From assembly GCF_001425405.1 (NCBI RefSeq), contig NZ_LMQP01000002.1, forward strand, positions 422,144 through 486,143: DNA of 64,000 nucleotides, read 5' to 3'. The notes beneath the pieces are model-generated. The model was not told the origin of the DNA. It did not search any database and saw only the letters and a list, made by a program, of their open reading frames with translations. Each line of letters opens with the position of its first letter. Positions within the stretch are counted from its first letter, which is position 1. The DNA is from Sphingomonas sp. Leaf412 (GTDB lineage: Bacteria; Pseudomonadota; Alphaproteobacteria; Sphingomonadales; Sphingomonadaceae). This document shows positions 27,492 to 36,707 of this stretch, in pieces. Made by a program: the position numbers and the translations under genes.

Positions 27492-29213
27492 TCAGGGTTC
27501 GAAGTCGATGTCGAATGCCCGCCGGCCGAGCACCAGGAGCGTCGTCTCCAGCAGGGCGGAGGAGAACGGGGGGCGCACCCGGCCGATCCGCCTGAGGTTC
27601 CAGCTGACCCTCTCGGGCAGTGGACCCCGCTGATCGCCCTGTCGCTGAAGCGCCGCCTTGCGGATCCCGATACGTACCTGTTGCACCTTGACCGTCCGCG
27701 AGGTCGTCAGGATCAGGTCTTCCACTAGAGGTGGCGCGGGCATGGCTGGTGCCCCGAGCACCGCGTCGAGAGGCCCAGTGATCGCGACGTAGGCGGACGC
27801 GAGTCCTGCCAGGAGGTCCTCGTTCGGCGTGTGGCCCGTGTCCAGCCTTACCCTGCCGTCCGGTCTCAGGCTGGCGAGATCGAGCGCCGCAAGGCGCGCG
27901 AACGTGCAGTTCTCGATGTCGAGCTTCCACTCGGCCCCGTCGAGCTTGAAGGGAAGGAGGGGCATCTTGAGCCGCTCGTTCCCGGCACCCTCGTGTCGCC
28001 GCAGTGGGATGAGCATGGCTTCATGTTGCCGCCGCCCCCCATCAGCTCTGATCATGATGTCGCATGGCTGCCCGAGCAGAATGAAGCGGGTCGAGGCGGT
28101 CGCCCCGGGCTCGTTGGCGTCGATCTCGAAGAGGTCCCCATTCGCGACCGGGGAAAGCGCGCGGTTGACCACCTGCTCTCCGTCGAGAACCTCGGCCCGG
28201 CGGAGAGCGGAAAGAGCTTCGGAAGCGTCCTCACCCTCAGTGTCCAGGACCGTGGCGCGCAGCGCTCTCAGGGCGCGTCCCGCACCGATCGCCGTCTCAT
28301 CCGTCGCGAAGAACTCACGCAGCCGCTGCGACTGCCCTGCCGCGAGTGCGCGTTCCACCACGTGGAGTTCGGACACCCCTTCCCGAAAGCCGCGTTCGAA
28401 AACGTGCGTCTCCAGGCGTTCCGGCACGATGTCCAGCAGCGCTCCCGCCGACTTGTCGAACGCGTCCTGCAGCTGGCCCCTCGCCGCGCGCAGGACGTCG
28501 CTGAGCGCCTTACGGAGGCCCGCCCTCTTGAACCCGATCTGCAGCGCACTCTCGATCGCGGCGGCGTCGCCCTCGAGGCGTTTCTTCGCCATGACGGTGA
28601 CCGGAATGACCTCGCCTTCGGGGCCTCGCGGCAGGCTATTGCCAAGCTCCCTCTCCAGGGTTCCTTCGCCCGCCGCGTCGGTCGCGTGCGTCAGGATGAA
28701 GGGCGTTCCCCGCGACGCCCGCGCGCAGAGATCTGCGAGGACGTCGGCTCCGCGCCTGTCGTCGCCGGCGCCTTCGTTGAGGTCGACGACGTAGCCAATG
28801 CGCCCGTCATCGCCGGCAAGAGCGGGGAGCTTCGCCAGCGCGTCGTCGAACGACCACCTGTCCTCCGGCGCGATGCGCAGCACCGCACAGATTGCATCGG
28901 TGGTTTCCGTTGAGAGTTCGGCGGTGGCGAAATCACCTGGGGGGGCTTCGGCTGTCTCGGCCGCGAGCGCGGCGGTGAGGATCTCGGCGCGCCGATCGGA
29001 GCTGAGGTCGGCGAGACGCTGCTCGAGCTCGCCGGTGACATCGCCGCCGACGGCGATTACCGCGGTCAGCTCTGCGATCTCCGCGAAGCCGGCGCCCGCC
29101 GCTGGGTATACGAGCAGAAGTTCCGTAAGGTCGTGCGGCTTTGTGATCAGCTTGTCATCGATCCAGATCACCCGATCGATGCCCAGAGCGGTCCTGATCT
29201 CCTCGAGTGCCAT
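27492..29213 (-). CDS. REC-like (response-receiver) protein with large C-terminal region
   Basis: The first ~230 of 573 residues follow a receiver-domain order: acidic pair after strand 1 (VIWIDDK, residues 14-20), phospho-acceptor-type Asp after strand 3 (YVVDLNEG, then GADVLADL), Thr after strand 4 (PFILTHAT) and Lys after strand 5 (VMAKKRL). A long insertion separates strands 1 and 3. The remaining ~340 residues are unrecognised. The start at 29213 (MALEEIRTAL) lies 2 bases after the stop of the kinase-like ATPase gene, so they are coupled. Phosphotransfer from that kinase is the likely input. Confidence 0.6.
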   Translation of the reverse strand: MALEEIRTALGIDRVIWIDDKLITKPHDLTELLLVYPAAGAGFAEIAELTAVIAVGGDVTGELEQRLADLSSDRRAEILTAALAAETAEAPPGDFATAELSTETTDAICAVLRIAPEDRWSFDDALAKLPALAGDDGRIGYVVDLNEGAGDDRRGADVLADLCARASRGTPFILTHATDAAGEGTLERELGNSLPRGPEGEVIPVTVMAKKRLEGDAAAIESALQIGFKRAGLRKALSDVLRAARGQLQDAFDKSAGALLDIVPERLETHVFERGFREGVSELHVVERALAAGQSQRLREFFATDETAIGAGRALRALRATVLDTEGEDASEALSALRRAEVLDGEQVVNRALSPVANGDLFEIDANEPGATASTRFILLGQPCDIMIRADGGRRQHEAMLIPLRRHEGAGNERLKMPLLPFKLDGAEWKLDIENCTFARLAALDLASLRPDGRVRLDTGHTPNEDLLAGLASAYVAITGPLDAVLGAPAMPAPPLVEDLILTTSRTVKVQQVRIGIRKAALQRQGDQRGPLPERVSWNLRRIGRVRPPFSSALLETTLLVLGRRAFDIDFEP

Positions 29214-29215
29214 CT

Positions 29216-31762
29216 TCAGATCCCGGTGGTGACGGCGCTGAGATCGACCGTGAAGCGATACCGACGTCCTTCCTCGTTTCGATCGGGCGAGAGGGCTATC
29301 GAGCATCCATCGATCGCGAGCAGCTGGTTGACGATGAAAAGGCCGAGACCCTGGCCTTCCTCCTCCTGGTGCTTGGTCGTGACGAATAGGTCGAAGAGGC
29401 TCTCCTCCACGCGCGGGTCGACGCCTGGTCCAGTGTCCTCGAGGATAAACCCTCCTGGAGTTGTCTGCACCGTGATCATCCGCTTGCCCTCCGGGGTCGA
29501 GCGGCGCATCCAGAAGAGGCTGTTGCGCACGAGATTGTCGACCACCTGCAGGAGCCGCGCTCGGTTCATGCGAACGCTGGTGTCGGGGCCCTGGACAGCT
29601 GCCGTCGCGCCCCAGCGCGCCAACGTGCCGTCACGCTGCTCGAGATACGTCTGCACGAACTCGACCAAGCCGAACCTGTCCTTCACCGCTCTGGACCGCT
29701 GCATCAGCGGATCGACCAGCGAGGCCGCCTGCTGGAGGGCGGCGCACGAGCGCTTGATCGCCACTAGGTGCTGCTTGGCCGCGGTGCCGCCCCCGGCGCT
29801 TCGCTCGAGCCGGGTCACCCGCTGCCGGATCTCGCCCAGATGCGTGCGGAGCTCGTGGGTGAGGCCGCGCGCCGCGAGCCCCACGGCGGCGCTCTCCACC
29901 AGCCTCTCGGCCTGCGCACGACCCTCCTCCACCTCGAGTTGCAGACGCTTGAGCAGGTCGCTGTCCGGCGTCGCCTCCGTCAGGGCCGCACCCGCTTCGT
30001 CGATGCTGCGCAGCGCTTCGCGAACAACGGCGGCCGCCCGTGACGGATCGGCCCCCGGGGCCCCGAGATCGTCCAGTTCCTTCGTGAGCCGCACGGTGGC
30101 CGCGCCCAGTCCCGCGCGCATCGCGACGACGGTCTTGAGGCGCCTCCCCACGGTCGAGAGCGCGCCCTCGAAGGTCTGCTCCGGTGGCGGAAGCCGATCC
30201 ATCTCCAGCTTCTTCGCGAACGCGTCGACGGAACGCCGCACGTCGACGAGCGCCCCGTTCGCGAAGTCGCGGCAGCGACGGGCGATGCGCAGGAAGCCCC
30301 GGTAATTGGCGTCCTCGACGAAGCCCTCCCGGTCCGACTTCTCCACGAGGCGGTGGTTCTCGGAACCGCTCAGCACGAAGTACCCGACGGTGTTGTCCAC
30401 GCGCATGTTGTACGTGCTTCCCGACGTCATGCCCGACGATAGCTCGAGCCAGTCGCCGCGCGACCTGACCTGGAAGCCGTCGCGGAGGATGGCGACGCCC
30501 GCCATGCTCTTCACCAGGCTGGGTGTCACGCCGCTGCCGGAGGCGGTCCCGTCGGCATCGTCGTCGTCGCCGACGAGGTGGAAGAAGTAGAACGCGCCTC
30601 GGAACGGACCCGGGTCGGCTGCGACCGCCGCATCCGCCGCGAGGGTGTCGTCATGCGCGTCGGTGCGATCGAGCTCGGCGAACCACGCGCCGTCGGGGTC
30701 GATCGACAGATCGTCGTAGCGCTTCCTCAGCCGGGGGCTGGCGCGCAGCGTCTCGGCGAAGGCGGCGCCCCCGTCGGCTTCGAAGACCGCCGCCGTTCGC
30801 GTCCGCTGCCGATCTGACCGCATTGGCGCCAGCAGGCGCTTGCGCAGCCGGGCGGTCGCGTGGAGCACGTTGGGTCCGCCCTCGAACGCCGGGCCCCAGT
30901 TGAAGTCGAAGCGCGCGACGGCGCGCGAGAGGAGCTCGTCGGTGACCATGCCGAGCGTGTTCTCGCGACCGTCGAGCTCGACCGTGACGGGGAAGGTGGA
31001 TGTGGCCTCGAAGGGGGATATGAGGCGCGCCAGACTGGCGGTGATCTCGGCCAGCCGCCTGTCGCGTCGCCATTCCGCCAAGTCCCTCAGTCCAAGGACC
31101 GAGACCCTCGTTCCCTTGAAGCCGTCGATGTTGGGTCTGCTGCCGAGCGCCACGGGTATCTGGTCAATCGTGTCCGCGGTGTCGCAGTCGCGCCATCGGA
31201 ACTGGGCGGAGGCGATCTCCGCGTCCGGCGCGATCGCCGTCTCCACGAGCAGGATGTCCCCCAGCTTCATCGACCCGAGGCGGCCCAGACCCTTGTCGCC
31301 GAGCGGAGTGCGTCCCAGCGCCGTGCGCGCCTTGGGTCCGCCGCCGTCCGCGCGCTTGCCCGACCCGCTGACGACCAGCCACGAGTTGGCGAGGTCCGCA
31401 GACGCTATGCCGGTCCCCGCGTCCTCGACGGTGATGCGGCCCTCGTAGTCCAGCCGGCGGACGACCGGGGTGTCGGGTCCGGGCTCCGAGCTCAGGGGCT
31501 GGCCGTCGACGCCTTCGATCGTCGCCAGAACCGTATCGGTGTCCTCGATGAAGCGGGCGAGGCGGGCGGCGGTGCCCGTCTCCGTCCTCGATGCGCGCTC
31601 GCGCGTGTCGATCTCGATGCGACAGGTCGGCGAGTCCGCGTCGTATGCGTTCTTGACGCACTCCAGGATCGCCTGCTCGGCGTCGGTGACGAGTTCGCTG
31701 CCGAGCTGGACGAGGACGTGCGCCCCGACGCGCAGCTCTGCGATGCTCTCTGTCAAACCCAA
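29216..31762 (-). CDS. Double GHKL ATPase: Hsp90-like N-terminus fused to histidine-kinase C-terminus
   Basis: The 848-aa protein contains two ATPase modules of the gyrase-Hsp90-kinase-MutL fold. The N-terminal one has ECVKNAYDAD (34-43), VEDAGTG (112-118) and GDKGLGRLG (155-163), as in Hsp90/MORC-type proteins. The C-terminal one is a kinase core with LTHELRTHL (His636), NLVRNSLFW (743-751), DTGPGVD (776-782) and GQGLGLF (803-809). No transmembrane segment is seen. It heads a three-gene operon with the REC-like and nuclease-like genes. I infer a sensor that couples clamp-like ATP binding to phosphorelay signalling. Confidence 0.8.
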   Translation of the reverse strand: MGLTESIAELRVGAHVLVQLGSELVTDAEQAILECVKNAYDADSPTCRIEIDTRERASRTETGTAARLARFIEDTDTVLATIEGVDGQPLSSEPGPDTPVVRRLDYEGRITVEDAGTGIASADLANSWLVVSGSGKRADGGGPKARTALGRTPLGDKGLGRLGSMKLGDILLVETAIAPDAEIASAQFRWRDCDTADTIDQIPVALGSRPNIDGFKGTRVSVLGLRDLAEWRRDRRLAEITASLARLISPFEATSTFPVTVELDGRENTLGMVTDELLSRAVARFDFNWGPAFEGGPNVLHATARLRKRLLAPMRSDRQRTRTAAVFEADGGAAFAETLRASPRLRKRYDDLSIDPDGAWFAELDRTDAHDDTLAADAAVAADPGPFRGAFYFFHLVGDDDDADGTASGSGVTPSLVKSMAGVAILRDGFQVRSRGDWLELSSGMTSGSTYNMRVDNTVGYFVLSGSENHRLVEKSDREGFVEDANYRGFLRIARRCRDFANGALVDVRRSVDAFAKKLEMDRLPPPEQTFEGALSTVGRRLKTVVAMRAGLGAATVRLTKELDDLGAPGADPSRAAAVVREALRSIDEAGAALTEATPDSDLLKRLQLEVEEGRAQAERLVESAAVGLAARGLTHELRTHLGEIRQRVTRLERSAGGGTAAKQHLVAIKRSCAALQQAASLVDPLMQRSRAVKDRFGLVEFVQTYLEQRDGTLARWGATAAVQGPDTSVRMNRARLLQVVDNLVRNSLFWMRRSTPEGKRMITVQTTPGGFILEDTGPGVDPRVEESLFDLFVTTKHQEEEGQGLGLFIVNQLLAIDGCSIALSPDRNEEGRRYRFTVDLSAVTTGI

Positions 31763-32316
31763 CGCTTCCCCGTTTCACACTACGTCCTGGCGGTACCGCC
31801 CACGGACGGACCACCGTCGCAACCCAGCCGGACATGCGCAAGAGCGTTCCGTCGAAACGATTGGGCGAGGAGAAGCCCGAGCACAAGCGCGACTCGCGTC
31901 CCACACCCGGCAGCGTCACGAGGCGCGTCGACGGTCTGTCGCATCACCGCGACGCGGCTGATGACGTCTGGATCAGCTCAGTCAACGCCTCGGGCGTGCC
32001 GCGGACGAGCCCACCGGGAGGGGGCGGCGGCTTTGCTGAGCGGCGTTGTGCCGGTCGCGTGGTTTGCTCGTCGGCCGGATCGGCGAACGGGAACGGACAG
32101 CGAAACAGCCGCTTTTCTGGCGCTTTTACAGGCCGTCAAGTATCACCAGCGATGCCCCGCATTCCACCGCAGGGGGCTAGTTCTCAGTTAGTGTACCACC
32201 AAATGCCCGTTTTAGCGGTCTGTAGGACCGCTAATTTAGGAAATAAAACCTTTCCGCATATTGATTTTATTTGGTGCTGTCATATATCCGGTGTATCGCT
32301 CATCCAGGAGGTTCAT
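31763..32316. other. 554-bp divergent intergenic region
   Basis: This region separates the minus-strand GHKL-kinase operon from the plus-strand MORC-like operon and must hold both promoters. The right half is AT-richer than its surroundings (ctaatttaggaaataaaacc, about 32230-32250). It holds a perfect 8-bp dyad at 32213-32233 and a TGTATCGC octamer at 32292-32299 that recurs near the HTH gene at 36.4-36.7 kb. No gene is seen in it. Confidence 0.55.
32213..32233. promoter_or_regulatory. Perfect dyad upstream of the MORC-like operon
   Basis: tagcggtc-tgtag-gaccgcta is an 8-bp perfect inverted repeat with a 5-bp spacer, about 84 bp before the ATG at 32317 and next to an AT-rich stretch suited to a promoter. 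It looks like a repressor operator; the binding protein is unknown. Confidence 0.5.
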
Positions 32317-32577
32317 ATGGCGCGTGCAGATACAGATCAGACCGACCAGCCTGGCATCCGGGACAAGCGCACGAAGTTCGTGTCGCTGGCCGAGAGCCGG
32401 ACCGCTGCGGCGATCAAGGCGATCCGCGTCGTCGCGAAGCTCGGGAACCAGTCCCACTACGACTACACCGAGACGGACGTGCGCAAGATCGCGACCGCGC
32501 TGAACAAGGAGGTCGACGCCATGAAGACGCGCATGTTGTCTCGCGGCGGCAAGGAAACGGTCGAATTCAAGCTGTGA
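32317..32577 (+). CDS. Small conserved-type protein preceding the MORC-like ATPase
   Basis: This 86-aa charged, helical protein (KFVSLAESRTAAAIKAIRVV...YDYTETDVRKIATALNKEV) ends in a beta-like tail (KETVEFKL). I know the pattern of small proteins of this shape next to ATPases on mobile elements but cannot name a function. CAGGAGG precedes the ATG. The next gene starts 7 bases after its stop and shares the ribosome-binding region, so the two are coupled, perhaps as subunits. Confidence 0.6.
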   Translation: MARADTDQTDQPGIRDKRTKFVSLAESRTAAAIKAIRVVAKLGNQSHYDYTETDVRKIATALNKEVDAMKTRMLSRGGKETVEFKL

Positions 32578-32584
32578 GGTGACG

Positions 32585-35104
32585 ATGACGAGGCTGACCA
32601 ACAAGGAGTTGTGCGAGGCGCTCCTCCGGGCGGACACGGAGGATGCCGTCATCAGCCTCCTCACCGAACAGGGCCACTGGACGGACGCATCGGCGTGGCG
32701 CCACTACGGCGACGTCGAGAACAACTGGGGCCAGAGCGGCAATCAGCAGAGCCTCGCGGAGGCCGCGCTGGCGGAGAAGGTCGTCAACTCGGTCGACGCC
32801 ACTCTGATCGGCAAGTGCCGCGAGGCTGGCATCGATCCCGAGGGGAAGGCGGCGCCGCAGACCATCCGCGCGGCCGTCTCCCGTTTCTATGACGTCGGCA
32901 GCGACAACATCGCGTCGGGCGGCAAGGTCACGGATTGGACGCCGGAGAAGCGCCGTGCGGTCGCGGAGACGATCACGCTGGCCGCGACCGGTGCCTCCCC
33001 CGAGATGTCGCTCACGATCTCGGACATGGGGGAGGGGCAGACGCCGGACCGCGTCCCGGAAACGATCCTGTCGCTCAACCGCAGCAACAAGATGCGCATC
33101 CCGTTCGTCCAGGGGCAGTTCAACCAGGGCGGGACGGGGGCGTTGCGGTTCGCCGGCAAGAACAACCTGCAGCTTGTCGTGACGCGGCGGAACCCGGCGT
33201 TCGTCCCCGCCGACGCGGTGGAGCGGGATCGCGAATGGGGGTTCACCCTCGTGCGGCGCGAGCGGCCGAGCCAGACCCAGAGCCGGAACTCGATCTACAC
33301 CTTCCTCGCGCCGGTCGGCGTCGATCAGGGTCGCGACGGCGGCATACTGACGTTCGCGGCGGAACGGTTCGGCATCTTCCCCGATCAGGACACCGCCTAC
33401 GGTCGCGAAGCGGCGCACGGCACCGCGATCAAGCTATACGACTACAGTTTCATCGGTGAGCGCTCGAACATCCTGCGGGGCAAGAGCCTGTTCTCGCGGC
33501 TGGACCTGCTGCTGCCGCGCATCGCGCTGCCGGTTCGCGTCTACGACCTGCGCAGGCGCCGCAGCGGGAAGCTGCTGCCGGTCGGGAGCCGCGAGACGAC
33601 GCTCGACGGACTCGTTCGTCGTCTGGGCGAGTCAAGCAACCTCGAGCCGGGCTTCCCGGTCTACGTGCCGTTCTCGCCCTTGGGCGAGCGACTGACGGCC
33701 TGCATCTACGCTGGCAAGAAGGCCGGGTCTTCAGCCGACGACGCCGACGACGACAACACCGACGAGGACCGCCGCAAGGTTGGAGGCCTCAAGCGGTACC
33801 GGAAGCGTGAGGGTGTCATCTTCACGCGTAACGGGCAGACGCAGGGTTCGCTGCCCAAGGAGTTCTTCCAGCGGCCCGGCGTCAAGATGAAGCCGATCGC
33901 GGAGGACCTGCTCGTCTTCGTCGACTGCGACGGCCTGAGCGCGGACACCCGCGAGGACCTCTTCATGGCGAGCCGCGACCGTCTCGTCGATGGTGCCTTC
34001 AAGGCCGCGGCGGTTCGCGAGCTTGAGATCGCGCTCGCGAGCTGCGAGGAGCTCAAGGAGCTTCGCAACCGCCGCCAGCAGCAGGAGCTGGAGGAGAAGA
34101 TCAAGGACGACCGGCCGCTCACCCAGGTGCTCGAGAGCCTGATCGACAAGTCGCCGAACCTGCGCCAGCTGCTGCGGCTGGGCACCCGCATCCAGACGCC
34201 GCTCCGCATCGTGCAGAACGATGTCGACGTGACGAAGCCGGCCAAGCTCGAGGCCTATCCCAGCTACTTCACGCTTCGTGGCTCAAGGGACGGCAAACCT
34301 CTCCCGAAGCCGTGTCCGATCAACCAGCGATCACGGTTCACCTTCGACACCGACGTGCGCGACGACTACTTCGTGCGGGACGAGCGCGAGAGGGGAAACC
34401 TCGGATGCCAGTCCGCCGACGGTACCATGATCTCGTTCTCCGGTCCGAACCTCCGTTCGGGCGTCGCGACCATCACCATGTCGCTGCCGGAAGGGGTCAG
34501 GGTCGGCGACGTGCTGCGGCTGACCTTCACGGTCAAGGACGATTTCCGTGAGTTCGTCAGCGAGGCCGAGGTCCGGGTGACGCCTGCTGCGGAACGGGCC
34601 GAGCCGCGGCCGCCGCAACCGCGTAAGGACGGTCGGAAGCGCGAAGGTGAAGGCCCGGACGGCCCATCGCGGCTGAACCCGCCGCATATCGAGAAGGTGT
34701 TCCGGGCCGATTGGGTCGAGCGCGGGTTCGACGAGACGACCGCGATGGTCGTGCAGAGCGCCGGCTACGACCAGGACGAGAAGGAGATCCGCAAGTTCCT
34801 CGTCAACATGGACAATGCCTCGCTGCTCCACGAGGCCGTGCAGAACAAGATGCATCTCGAGCTGGCGCGTAACCAGTTCCTGTACGCGAACGTCCTGTTC
34901 GGCTTGGCCCTCCTGCTCGACGACGCGAAGCGGTCGCACAGTACGCTCGGCGAAGGACCGACCGAGGTCGAGCCGGAGACGATCGAGAACCTGATCGCCC
35001 GCACGACCCGGGCGCTCGCGCCCTTCATGTTGGCGATCGCCTCGCTCGGCGGCACCGAACTCGGCGAAGGGATGGAGGTGGACGGACTCGAGGACGTGGC
35101 CTGA
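32585..35104 (+). CDS. MORC/MutL-type GHKL ATPase
   Basis: The 839-aa protein begins with a GHKL ATPase: N box EKVVNSVDA (64-72), G1 box DMGEG (147-151) and G2 box GQFNQGGTG (177-185). An S5-like transducer region probably follows, then a long coiled-coil-prone stretch (LEIALASCEELKELRNRRQQQ, about 480-510) and a beta-rich C-terminal half. Prokaryotic MORC relatives (paraMORC) are known to occur in restriction-modification loci. The start at 32585 is preferred to a GTG 6 bases upstream because GAGGTG then serves as ribosome-binding site. Its stop abuts the methyltransferase stop. Confidence 0.75.
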   Translation: MTRLTNKELCEALLRADTEDAVISLLTEQGHWTDASAWRHYGDVENNWGQSGNQQSLAEAALAEKVVNSVDATLIGKCREAGIDPEGKAAPQTIRAAVSRFYDVGSDNIASGGKVTDWTPEKRRAVAETITLAATGASPEMSLTISDMGEGQTPDRVPETILSLNRSNKMRIPFVQGQFNQGGTGALRFAGKNNLQLVVTRRNPAFVPADAVERDREWGFTLVRRERPSQTQSRNSIYTFLAPVGVDQGRDGGILTFAAERFGIFPDQDTAYGREAAHGTAIKLYDYSFIGERSNILRGKSLFSRLDLLLPRIALPVRVYDLRRRRSGKLLPVGSRETTLDGLVRRLGESSNLEPGFPVYVPFSPLGERLTACIYAGKKAGSSADDADDDNTDEDRRKVGGLKRYRKREGVIFTRNGQTQGSLPKEFFQRPGVKMKPIAEDLLVFVDCDGLSADTREDLFMASRDRLVDGAFKAAAVRELEIALASCEELKELRNRRQQQELEEKIKDDRPLTQVLESLIDKSPNLRQLLRLGTRIQTPLRIVQNDVDVTKPAKLEAYPSYFTLRGSRDGKPLPKPCPINQRSRFTFDTDVRDDYFVRDERERGNLGCQSADGTMISFSGPNLRSGVATITMSLPEGVRVGDVLRLTFTVKDDFREFVSEAEVRVTPAAERAEPRPPQPRKDGRKREGEGPDGPSRLNPPHIEKVFRADWVERGFDETTAMVVQSAGYDQDEKEIRKFLVNMDNASLLHEAVQNKMHLELARNQFLYANVLFGLALLLDDAKRSHSTLGEGPTEVEPETIENLIARTTRALAPFMLAIASLGGTELGEGMEVDGLEDVA

Positions 35105-36367
35105 TCAGTGGGCGCGCAGGCGGTGGAACAGCACCACCTCGCGCGCGCCGCCGGTCTGCCCACGGCTCGTCGCGTGCCACTTCCGGTTCGGGACGGAGCG
35201 CCAGAGACGGCCGTCCTCCTCGCCCGCAAGCGTGGAGAGCCCGAACTCCTGCCAGCCCGATCGATCGGCGACCTCGAGATAGCGCGCCAGCTGCCACTCC
35301 GGATCGGCGAAGGCCACGACCTGAACCAGGGTCGTCGCGCCATCGGCGATCGACGCGAGCGATCGCAGCGCGCCGCCTAGCTGGTCGAAGTACTTGTGGA
35401 GACCCGGACCCTTGCGACCTCCCATGGTGTAGTAGCTCTCGCCCGATCCATCCAACGCCTTGGCGATGAAGAACGGGGCCGGCGATTCCTTCCGGCCGTC
35501 GACCTGCCAGCGATGGTATAGCACATGGACACCGGGGTAGGGGGGGCTGGTCATGATCAGGCGCGGTGCGCCTGCCTTGATGATCGTCGGATCGGCCTCG
35601 AGCCCGATCACCGAACGGTTGAGGACGATGGGGCGTCCACCCGGGAACGCCCAGCTGGCTTTCTGCAGTGCGAGCGCACCCTCGACGATCAGCGACGCGC
35701 TTCCCGAGAGGGTCCGCCTGAAGGCGTCGGTCGACGGTAGCTGCTTGCGCCCGTCCAGTGCCCAATGGGCGGTGCGGAGCACGGCGCAGCGCGCGAGCGC
35801 CTCTAAGGTGGGATCGCTGATCTCCTCGATGGCGGACACGGCCTGCGCGATCGCCTTCCGTAGCCGCCACCGCTGGCTGGTGCCCATGTTCCGGAAGTAT
35901 CCCTTCGTCGCCCAATCGTCGAAGGGGGGCTCGGGAAGCCGGAGGTTGATCCGACCGGCGATCCCCGCGATGACCTCGATGAAGCGCTCGGCGCGGTCCT
36001 GCGTCAGCGTCATCAGCTTCGCATTGGCCACGAAGGTCGCCAGCGTGCTGATGTCGCTGCCGATCGCTTCGCGCCCGCGCGCGTATGCCTCGACCAGGGT
36101 GGTGCCGCCGCCGACGTAGGGGTCCAGCACCAAGTCGCCCGGGAGGGTGAACGTCTCGATCGCCTCGGCGACGAGCAGCGGGGAGAAGCGGGCGGGGTAG
36201 TTGTAGTGCCGGTGGGTCAGCCCGCCGACCGCCTGCGTGTCCCGCGCCCGGTCGATCAGCGCGCGTTGGCTGGCCTCGCTCAGGGGGAGCGGTGCCGGCG
36301 GCGGGGCTAGCGAGTACGCTTCGCTCGATGTTTCGTTCGGCGCGACAGATGTGGGCTCAACGCGCAT
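35105..36367 (-). CDS. DNA methyltransferase (TSPPY type)
   Basis: This 420-aa amino-methyltransferase has an AdoMet-binding motif DPYVGGGTT (82-90) and catalytic motif TSPPY (273-277), which fits N4-cytosine or N6-adenine methylation. An N-terminal HRHYNYPARFSP segment precedes the AdoMet site. A specificity region of about 180 residues lies between the motifs. I use the ATG at 36367 behind GAAGG; a GTG at 36394 is possible. It overlaps the upstream HTH gene by 11 bases. Its stop codon touches that of the MORC-like gene (tgatca at 35102-35107). It probably protects host DNA from the nucleases of this region. Confidence 0.85.
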   Translation of the reverse strand: MRVEPTSVAPNETSSEAYSLAPPPAPLPLSEASQRALIDRARDTQAVGGLTHRHYNYPARFSPLLVAEAIETFTLPGDLVLDPYVGGGTTLVEAYARGREAIGSDISTLATFVANAKLMTLTQDRAERFIEVIAGIAGRINLRLPEPPFDDWATKGYFRNMGTSQRWRLRKAIAQAVSAIEEISDPTLEALARCAVLRTAHWALDGRKQLPSTDAFRRTLSGSASLIVEGALALQKASWAFPGGRPIVLNRSVIGLEADPTIIKAGAPRLIMTSPPYPGVHVLYHRWQVDGRKESPAPFFIAKALDGSGESYYTMGGRKGPGLHKYFDQLGGALRSLASIADGATTLVQVVAFADPEWQLARYLEVADRSGWQEFGLSTLAGEEDGRLWRSVPNRKWHATSRGQTGGAREVVLFHRLRAH

Positions 36368-36707
36368 TGCACTGGCCTTCGGTACCGAGGTCACGCTCCA
36401 GAACGGTCGTCATGTATCGCAGCACCTGGAGCGCGATACCTGGCACGTCGCGGTTCGGATGTATCGCTTTTGTATCGGATGTATCGCTTTTGGCTGAGCC
36501 GTCAGCATTACGGTCTAGTGACTCCAGCAGTTTCCACAACTCGTTGCGTACGGCTGGCGTCGCGCCTCCCCCCTTTTTCCGTATCCGGTTCAAACGTAGG
36601 CGGGTCGTGCCGATGCGACGCGCCGCCTCGGACTCGTTCCCGCCTGCCTGTTCCACCACGGCTTCGATCGCGTCGAACAGGAGAATGTTGGGATCAACCT
36701 TCGGCAT
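36357..36707 (-). CDS. Helix-turn-helix regulator upstream of the methyltransferase
   Basis: This 116-aa protein has an HTH of Fis/XRE-like spacing: GGNESEAARRIGTTRLRLNRIRKKG (about residues 22-46). The remainder is linker-like. The position, overlapping the methyltransferase start, matches control (C) proteins of restriction-modification loci. Four ATGTATCGC copies lie within and just upstream of the gene, a possible autoregulatory site set. Confidence 0.7.
   Translation of the reverse strand: MPKVDPNILLFDAIEAVVEQAGGNESEAARRIGTTRLRLNRIRKKGGGATPAVRNELWKLLESLDRNADGSAKSDTSDTKAIHPNRDVPGIALQVLRYMTTVLERDLGTEGQCNAR

Noticed and set aside
36456-36491. CRISPR-like direct repeat
   Set aside because: Only two 16-nt copies with a 4-nt spacer, inside a coding sequence; no array.
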